From: Prevotellaceae bacterium
GTDB lineage: Bacteria; Bacteroidota; Bacteroidia; Bacteroidales; Bacteroidaceae
Assembly: GCA_022508685.1 (NCBI GenBank)
Contig: JAFLUS010000008.1
Coordinates: 1 to 10,722 of the forward strand
Direction: 5' to 3'
DNA: 10,722 nucleotides
Part shown: in pieces, positions 6,036 to 10,722 of the stretch
Layout of the letters: the number at the start of each line of letters is the position of its first letter
How positions within the stretch are numbered: the first letter of the stretch is position 1
The notes under the pieces: model-generated
The model's database searches: none
What the model saw: only the letters and a program-made list of their open reading frames with translations
Told to the model about the DNA's origin: nothing
Translations under genes and position numbers: made by a program

Positions 6036-8759
6036 CTATCGTCCGGAGCGTTGAATCATCGTGCGGATGTGGTCGTTGAGCGTATCGTTCTGCTGCAGTT
6101 GCTCGATGGAAACGTGCATTCGCCAACGCCAATAGTGGCGTGGGTCAGCAGGGATGTTGATGCGCTCAGCGTCGATGTCCTTGTTGCGCACGCGTTCGTC
6201 GATGGCAAGCCAGTCTTGAAGCGAGAGCAAGCACAGCATGGAGGGGCTGTAGAGGTGACGATTGACAATCTCTTCTGCCACCCATCCCGGGAGCGGATGC
6301 GGTGCTTCGCCGTCGATGTGGAGGGCGGTGTTGTAGAATTGTTGCGTCCGCGTTGGGTCTTCGTCCCACCACTGCCGCATGGTCGGCATGTCGTGGGTGG
6401 AAATCGTAGCGACGGAGCGATAGGGATTGTCGGACAGATGGCCAAACTGCACGCCGTAGGCTTTGGGCATGGTCTGAATCTCGAGGCTCAGGATGCGCAA
6501 CTGATTCATTACCCATTCTACGCAGGCAGGTACCATGCCGAGGTCTTCGGCGCAGATCAGCATCCGTGTGGACTGGGTGAGATGCGGCAGTTTCTTCATC
6601 GCTTCGTCGTACCAGAACTGGTTGTGGCGATGATAGTAATAGTCGTCGTACAGATGGTTGAATGCCCGTTGCTGCGATTCGGTCAGACTGCGGAAGGCGT
6701 CGTCGAGTTGTGCCGAAATGCGCGGATGGTACATCTGCGGATTGTCGCGGTCGATGACAAAGAGGACGTTGCTAATCAGCGTGTACAGCCCATCGCGCAG
6801 GGTCAGTGCCTCTTCGTCCGTCTTATGGGCGAAAGCGGCTTGCACCTTGCGTTGCGTATCGTATTCGGGACGTAACCGATAGAAGGTGTTGGGACCTCCG
6901 AAGGCGTTGAACGATTGGTCGGACTTGGTCGTGTCGGCAACGAGATAGAGCGTCTTGACCAATTCAGCACGATAGCCGAAGATGCTGAACAGCACGTTGT
7001 CGTTGATGTAGGGTTGCGTCATCAGTTCGCGGTTGAACTGAAAACCATAACTCTCAATTTCGCTTTGGCTCATCGGCAGAGAGGGCGAGAAGTGTCCGAG
7101 CAATCCGTGGACGGAATGTTGGGGAATGTCCCAGATGCGGAAGAATCCCAGTACGTGGTCGATGCGGTAGGCGTCGAAATATTCCGCCATTTTGCGGAAA
7201 CGGCGTACCCACCACGAACAGCCGTCAGCCAGCATGGCTTTCCAGTTGTAGGTGGGGAAGCCCCAGTTTTGTCCGTTTCGGGAGAAATCGTCGGGTGGTG
7301 CGCCTGCCTGTGAGTTGAAGTGGAAGTATTGCGGTTCAGTCCATGCTTCGACACTGGTGCGCGATATGCCGATGGGGATGTCACCCTTGATGATGACGCC
7401 TTCCTGTCTCGCCGTATTGCGGACGGCAGTGAGTTGCAGGTGCAACTGATATTGTATATAATAATGTAAGGCGATGCCGGCGTAGTTCTTTCCACGTGGC
7501 GAGCAGAGTCGGCTGATAGCAGCGCGGTCGTAGGTGCTGTGCTTCTCCCATGTGCTGAAATCTGCCGTGCCATATGTGTCGCGCAGATAGCAGAATGCTG
7601 CATAGGGCACGAGCCACTCCTTGTTGGCATCGAAGTAGGCCTTGAAGTCTGCCGATGCCAGCACTTGCTTGCCTTCCTGCTCATACGCCTGTCGCAGGTA
7701 GTCGGTCTTGAGGCGCAGCACCTTCTCGAAGTCGATTTGCGGAAGGACGTTCAGTTCTTGCTGCTGCATCAGGAAGGTCTCCATCTGCAACTTGTTCTCC
7801 AACCGCGGCAGTGCACTGATGTCGCAATATATGGGGTTGAAGGCGTAGATGGAAATGGCGTTGTAGGGATAGGAATCCTGCCATGTGTGCGTCGTGATGG
7901 TGTCGTTGATAGGCAGGATTTGCACGGCGTGCATGCCCACGTGGGCAGCCCAACGAATCATTTCCTGCAAGTCGCCGAAGTCGCCGATGCCGTAACTCTT
8001 GGCGGTGCGGAGCGAAAAGACAGGAATGACGACGCCGGCACATTTCCAGTTGGGCAGGCGCAGACGGACGCTGCTGTCAGTCTTTATCCACGTTTCACCC
8101 TTACGGAGGGCGAGCGAACTGATGCGGCGGTTCGGACCCTCTTCCCACGCCGTGATGTTGCCGTCGGCGTCGGTGATGACGTATTTGTATTCGATAGGGT
8201 GGAAGATGTCGTCGGTGTTTAGGCTGATGCCCCATTCTTGCAACCCGATGAGGGTGAGCGGTACGGCTCGTTCCCAGTTGCCCAACAGCGGTGTGTTGCC
8301 GCAGATGCCGAGCCGTTGGTGCTGCAGCAGTCGTGGTTCTACGATGCGCAGTTGCAGCGTCTGGTTGAAGGTAGGCAGGTCTTCGGGTGCGGGTGTGCCG
8401 TGCGATGCTACGCCGTCGGCAAATGCCGACGAAAACAGCGGCAGGTCTTCGGGGATGGGGCGCCAATAGTCGTTGATGGTGAACGTGCGGTCGTCGTCCT
8501 TCACCGTCTTGTTCGTGCCCGTGTGGTTCAGTAGCACGGCGTGGGGTGCGACGTCCCATTCCGTCCACACCAGTTGTCCGTCGCGGTAGAGTGCATATTG
8601 GTAGGTAAGGGTCGTGCCGATGCTTTTGGCATTCAGTTCGATGTCCGTTTCCCACCGCTGTCCGTCCAGCGTGGAGAGCGCATAAGTTTCTTCGCCGATG
8701 ATGAGGCGGAGGTCTTCACCCCACTGCGTATTGTATTCAATCGAAAAATGGAATTTCAT
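6036..8759 (-). CDS. malQ: 4-alpha-glucanotransferase (amylomaltase, GH77) with two N-terminal CBM20 domains
   Basis: A 907-residue disproportionating enzyme that transfers alpha-1,4-glucan segments between maltooligosaccharides or onto longer glucans. Two starch-binding domains come first: CBM20-1 at about 1-100 (TQWGEDL near 11-17) and CBM20-2 at about 134-235 (GNTPLLGNW at 154-162, the classic signature). The GH77 barrel begins near 245 (VFSLRTAKSYGIGDFGDL). Catalytic residues are visible: nucleophile D534 in RIDH, acid/base E738 in AEDLG and D790 in STHD. This layout matches the plant DPE2-like type rather than the shorter E. coli MalQ. No signal peptide is present, so it acts in the cytosol, probably on glycogen or imported maltodextrins. 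It lies 37 nt after the MerR gene and 4 nt before the DUF5715-like gene. Confidence 0.96.
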   Translation of the reverse strand: MKFHFSIEYNTQWGEDLRLIIGEETYALSTLDGQRWETDIELNAKSIGTTLTYQYALYRDGQLVWTEWDVAPHAVLLNHTGTNKTVKDDDRTFTINDYWRPIPEDLPLFSSAFADGVASHGTPAPEDLPTFNQTLQLRIVEPRLLQHQRLGICGNTPLLGNWERAVPLTLIGLQEWGISLNTDDIFHPIEYKYVITDADGNITAWEEGPNRRISSLALRKGETWIKTDSSVRLRLPNWKCAGVVIPVFSLRTAKSYGIGDFGDLQEMIRWAAHVGMHAVQILPINDTITTHTWQDSYPYNAISIYAFNPIYCDISALPRLENKLQMETFLMQQQELNVLPQIDFEKVLRLKTDYLRQAYEQEGKQVLASADFKAYFDANKEWLVPYAAFCYLRDTYGTADFSTWEKHSTYDRAAISRLCSPRGKNYAGIALHYYIQYQLHLQLTAVRNTARQEGVIIKGDIPIGISRTSVEAWTEPQYFHFNSQAGAPPDDFSRNGQNWGFPTYNWKAMLADGCSWWVRRFRKMAEYFDAYRIDHVLGFFRIWDIPQHSVHGLLGHFSPSLPMSQSEIESYGFQFNRELMTQPYINDNVLFSIFGYRAELVKTLYLVADTTKSDQSFNAFGGPNTFYRLRPEYDTQRKVQAAFAHKTDEEALTLRDGLYTLISNVLFVIDRDNPQMYHPRISAQLDDAFRSLTESQQRAFNHLYDDYYYHRHNQFWYDEAMKKLPHLTQSTRMLICAEDLGMVPACVEWVMNQLRILSLEIQTMPKAYGVQFGHLSDNPYRSVATISTHDMPTMRQWWDEDPTRTQQFYNTALHIDGEAPHPLPGWVAEEIVNRHLYSPSMLCLLSLQDWLAIDERVRNKDIDAERINIPADPRHYWRWRMHVSIEQLQQNDTLNDHIRTMIQRSGR

Positions 8760-8797
8760 GTGATGTGCTCAGGCTTGTTGTTCCGGCAGACGGATGT

Positions 8798-9145
8798 TCA
8801 GGTCAGCGCATTGAATGCCTTGTTGATGGCCTGCAGTTCGTCGCGGACGGCTTTCAGCCGTTCAATGACTTCAATTTGCTTGTTGGTCGACTTTTTGTCG
8901 CGCTTCATCGACGTGCGTGCGCCTTCGAGCGTCATGCCACGCTCCTTGACGAGGTGGTAGACGATGCGCACTTCCTCGATGTCCTCCTTCGTGTATTGGC
9001 GTACGCCCCGACCCGCCTTGTGAGGCTTGATGTTGGGAAATTCCTTCTCCCAGTAGCGGAGCAGCGTTTCGCTCACGTTGAACATTTTGGCTACCTCGCT
9101 GATGGAGTAGTAGAGTTTCAGGTCCTTGTTGGTGTTGAGCGCCAT
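8798..9145 (-). CDS. Small MerR-family transcriptional regulator
   Basis: A 115-residue DNA-binding protein. The N-terminal winged helix-turn-helix is clear: YYSISEVAKMFNVSETLLRYW at 12-32, a wing around GRGVRQYTKEDIEE (45-58), then the helix pair to about 80 containing MTLEGAR (71-77). The tail (about 86-112) is a charged helix likely to form the antiparallel dimer coil. No separate effector domain or metal-binding cysteine follows, so any signal is unknown. It lies 18 nt after pepD and 37 nt before malQ, inside the same transcription unit. It may regulate this operon, but similar small MerR proteins are widespread in Bacteroidetes and often remain uncharacterised. The family assignment is firm; targets and ligand are not predictable. 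Confidence 0.9.
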   Translation of the reverse strand: MALNTNKDLKLYYSISEVAKMFNVSETLLRYWEKEFPNIKPHKAGRGVRQYTKEDIEEVRIVYHLVKERGMTLEGARTSMKRDKKSTNKQIEVIERLKAVRDELQAINKAFNALT

Positions 9146-9163
9146 GTCGGTATGTATGTGTTG

Positions 9164-10624
9164 TTATTTCTCGGGAATGTTCTTGAGAATTTCGAGCAGA
9201 TAGTCGTAGAACCTGCCCACGGTGGGGATGTGGCACCGCTCGTCAGGCGTATGGGGCGAACGCAGCGTAGGTCCGAACGACGCCATATCCATGTCGGGAT
9301 AATTGACGCCGATGATGCCGCATTCCAGTCCCGCATGGCATACCTCGACTGTCGGCTTCTTGCCGTACATCCGTTCGTACACGTCAGCCATCGCAGCCAC
9401 GAGCGGCGACTTTGTGTTGGGTTGCCAACCGCTGTAGCCACCTTCGAACTGCACCTTCATGCCTGCCATCGAGAAGCAAGCGAGCAGCGAGTTGCACAGC
9501 CACTGCTTCATGCTGTCGGCACTGCTGCGTGCGAGAATGGCGATTTCAGCCTTGCCGTCTTCCACACGGACGATGGCGAGGTTTGACGACGTTTCCACAA
9601 TGTGGGGTATCGTCGGGATGTAGCGCAGCACGCCATCGTGGGCAGCCATCACGGCATTGATGAGGTTCTTCTGAATTTCAGCCGGAACAGCCGTCTTGGG
9701 CATTTCGCACGGCTCAATCGTCAGTTCGATGTTGCCGTTCTCCACGGCTTCAAACTCCTTATTGAACACTTCGCGGCACTTCGCTACCAGTTCCTTCAGT
9801 TCTTCTACTCTTGCCGTCGGCACCACGACCACAGCCTCGCCTTCACGCGGAATGGCGTTGCGCATGTTGCCGCCATGCCATGAGCACAGCCATGCACACT
9901 CCGTACCTACGGCAGCAAACAGCAGTCGCGCCATCAGTTTGTTGGCATTCGCTCTGCCCTCGTTGATTTCCAGTCCCGAGTGGCCGCCACGCAGACCTTT
10001 CATCGCGATGCGGAAAGCCTCCATGCTCTCGGGTTCGATATTCAGTGGCTGATACTCCATGGAGCACACCACGTCCATGCCGCCGGCACAGCCGATAGTG
10101 ATTTCGCCCTCCGTTTCCGAGTCGAGGTTGAGCAAGTATTTGCCGTTGAGCACGCCTGCCTTCAGTCCGAAAGCACCATACATGCCCGTCTCTTCGTCTT
10201 TTGTGATGAGTACCTCTATCGGGCCATGCTGTGCCTGCTTGTCCTCAATCACAGCCATGGCGGCAGCCACACCCATGCCGTTGTCGCTGCCGAGCGTCGT
10301 ACCTCGTGCACGCACCCATTCGCCGTCGATATACGTTTCGATGGGGTCGGTCTCAAAATTGTGGGTGCTCTCCTTCACCTTCTGCGGCACCATGTCCATG
10401 TGTGCCTGAAGCACAGCCGTTTCGCGGTTTTCATATCCCGGGGTAGCCGCCTTGCGCATCACCACGTTGCCCGCGTCGTCGATAAACGCTTCGGCACCAT
10501 TCTTTTGAGCAAAGTCGACAAGATAGTTCGCTACCTGTTCAGTGTATCCCGACGGACGGGGAATCTGCGTCAGCGCATGGAAGTTGCGCCACACGCATTG
10601 CGGTTCAAGTTCGTAAATTTCCAT
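9164..10624 (-). CDS. pepD: Aminoacyl-histidine dipeptidase (M20 family, PepD/carnosinase type)
   Basis: A 486-residue cytosolic zinc dipeptidase that cleaves dipeptides such as Xaa-His. Length and motifs match PepD. The residues for two zinc ions are all present: H75 and D77 in AHMDM, D114 in GSDNGMG, the catalytic E144 and metal-binding E145 in DEETGM, D168 in NLDSE, and H458 in RSPHTPDE. The lid/dimerisation domain lies around 205-390, with RGGHSG at 212-217. No signal peptide is seen. It is the first gene of the minus-strand cluster, 18 nt before the MerR gene, with a promoter just upstream. The ATG at 10624 gives the expected N-terminus (LEPQCVWRNF). Dipeptide scavenging fits a gut or oral peptide-using bacterium; the exact substrate range is inferred. 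Confidence 0.96.
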   Translation of the reverse strand: MEIYELEPQCVWRNFHALTQIPRPSGYTEQVANYLVDFAQKNGAEAFIDDAGNVVMRKAATPGYENRETAVLQAHMDMVPQKVKESTHNFETDPIETYIDGEWVRARGTTLGSDNGMGVAAAMAVIEDKQAQHGPIEVLITKDEETGMYGAFGLKAGVLNGKYLLNLDSETEGEITIGCAGGMDVVCSMEYQPLNIEPESMEAFRIAMKGLRGGHSGLEINEGRANANKLMARLLFAAVGTECAWLCSWHGGNMRNAIPREGEAVVVVPTARVEELKELVAKCREVFNKEFEAVENGNIELTIEPCEMPKTAVPAEIQKNLINAVMAAHDGVLRYIPTIPHIVETSSNLAIVRVEDGKAEIAILARSSADSMKQWLCNSLLACFSMAGMKVQFEGGYSGWQPNTKSPLVAAMADVYERMYGKKPTVEVCHAGLECGIIGVNYPDMDMASFGPTLRSPHTPDERCHIPTVGRFYDYLLEILKNIPEK

Positions 10625-10631
10625 AAGTCTG

Positions 10632-10645
10632 TATGTTTTTGTTGA
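10632..10645 (-). promoter_or_regulatory. A-rich leader element before pepD, identical to one before metY
   Basis: The minus strand reads TCAACAAAAACATA, ending 7 nt before the pepD ATG. It matches positions 4935-4948 base for base. It lies downstream of the predicted transcription start, so it would be part of the mRNA. The function is inferred to be translational; it may just be a common leader style in this genome. Confidence 0.45.
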
Positions 10646-10665
10646 GTTTCCTTGTTTCTTTGCGA

Positions 10666-10673
10666 CAAAGATA
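10666..10673 (-). promoter_or_regulatory. Candidate Bacteroidetes -7 element for pepD-merR-malQ-DUF5715 operon
   Basis: The minus strand reads TATCTTTG, identical to the -7 box proposed for rsfS. It would start transcription near 10658, giving a leader of about 34 nt before pepD. No clear -33 TTTG is visible at the expected distance. A short inverted repeat, GGATG/CATCC (10691-10695 with 10699-10703), lies about where the -33 region should be and could be an operator. Confidence 0.55.
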
Positions 10674-10722
10674 TGAAAAAAAATCGGTTTGGATGGTGCA
10701 TCCCTCTATTTTTTATACGTGG

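Noticed and set aside
5967..6875. Long plus-strand open frame opposite malQ (302 codons)
   Set aside because: It is antisense to the catalytic part of malQ and shows no domain, promoter or conserved motif.
8765..9586. Long plus-strand open frame across the MerR gene and pepD (273 codons)
   Set aside because: It spans two real minus-strand genes with intact motifs; its His/Val/Arg-rich product matches no known family.
10688..10722. Divergent plus-strand promoter at the right edge
   Set aside because: TTTG at 10688-10691 and TATTTTTT at 10707-10714 only partly match the consensus and the spacing is short; no gene is visible within the window to support it.
1..10722. CRISPR array, insertion sequence, phage or defence genes
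   Set aside because: No spaced direct repeats, terminal inverted repeats, transposase, integrase or nuclease motifs were found; the genes are housekeeping or metabolic.

Overview
The window looks like ordinary chromosome from a member of the Bacteroidales, most likely Prevotellaceae-like. The evidence is the gene order rsfS-ftsH-cdsA, three promoter candidates of the Bacteroidetes TAnnTTTG type, A-rich leaders instead of clear Shine-Dalgarno sites, a tRNA without an encoded CCA end, and protein families (a DUF5715-like protein and a MalQ with two starch-binding domains) that are typical of this group. The genus is inferred and was not tested. No mobile element, CRISPR array, prophage gene or broken gene was seen. 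All seven protein genes appear full length.

Layout. Positions 1-66 are the 3' part of a tRNA-Gln(CUG) gene, followed by a clear intrinsic terminator (74-106). A promoter near 162-169 then starts a tight plus-strand operon: rsfS (ribosome silencing factor), ftsH (membrane AAA+ zinc protease) and cdsA (CDP-diacylglycerol synthase). ftsH and cdsA overlap by 23 nt. A 15-bp hairpin at 3584-3618 separates this operon from the convergent minus-strand gene metY (O-acetylhomoserine sulfhydrylase-type PLP enzyme), which has its own promoter near 4979-4986. An AT-rich spacer (4987-5158) holds that promoter's upstream region and the 3' end of the next operon.

Positions 5159-10624 form a second, minus-strand cluster, read from the right edge leftwards: pepD (M20-type aminoacyl-histidine dipeptidase), a short MerR-family regulator, malQ (GH77 4-alpha-glucanotransferase with tandem CBM20 domains), and a membrane-anchored DUF5715-like protein that carries an M15-like zinc-peptidase motif. 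The gaps are 18, 37 and 4 nt, so one transcript from a promoter at 10666-10673 is likely.

How the genes work together. The first operon joins ribosome hibernation, membrane-protein quality control and phospholipid precursor synthesis. metY supplies homocysteine for methionine synthesis. The second cluster joins dipeptide breakdown, glucan remodelling and a probable cell-envelope hydrolase, with a regulator encoded in the middle. The points most worth a second look are the probable zinc site in the DUF5715-like protein, its tight linkage to malQ, and an identical 14-nt leader element in front of metY and pepD. Nothing here clearly amounts to a new biological system.
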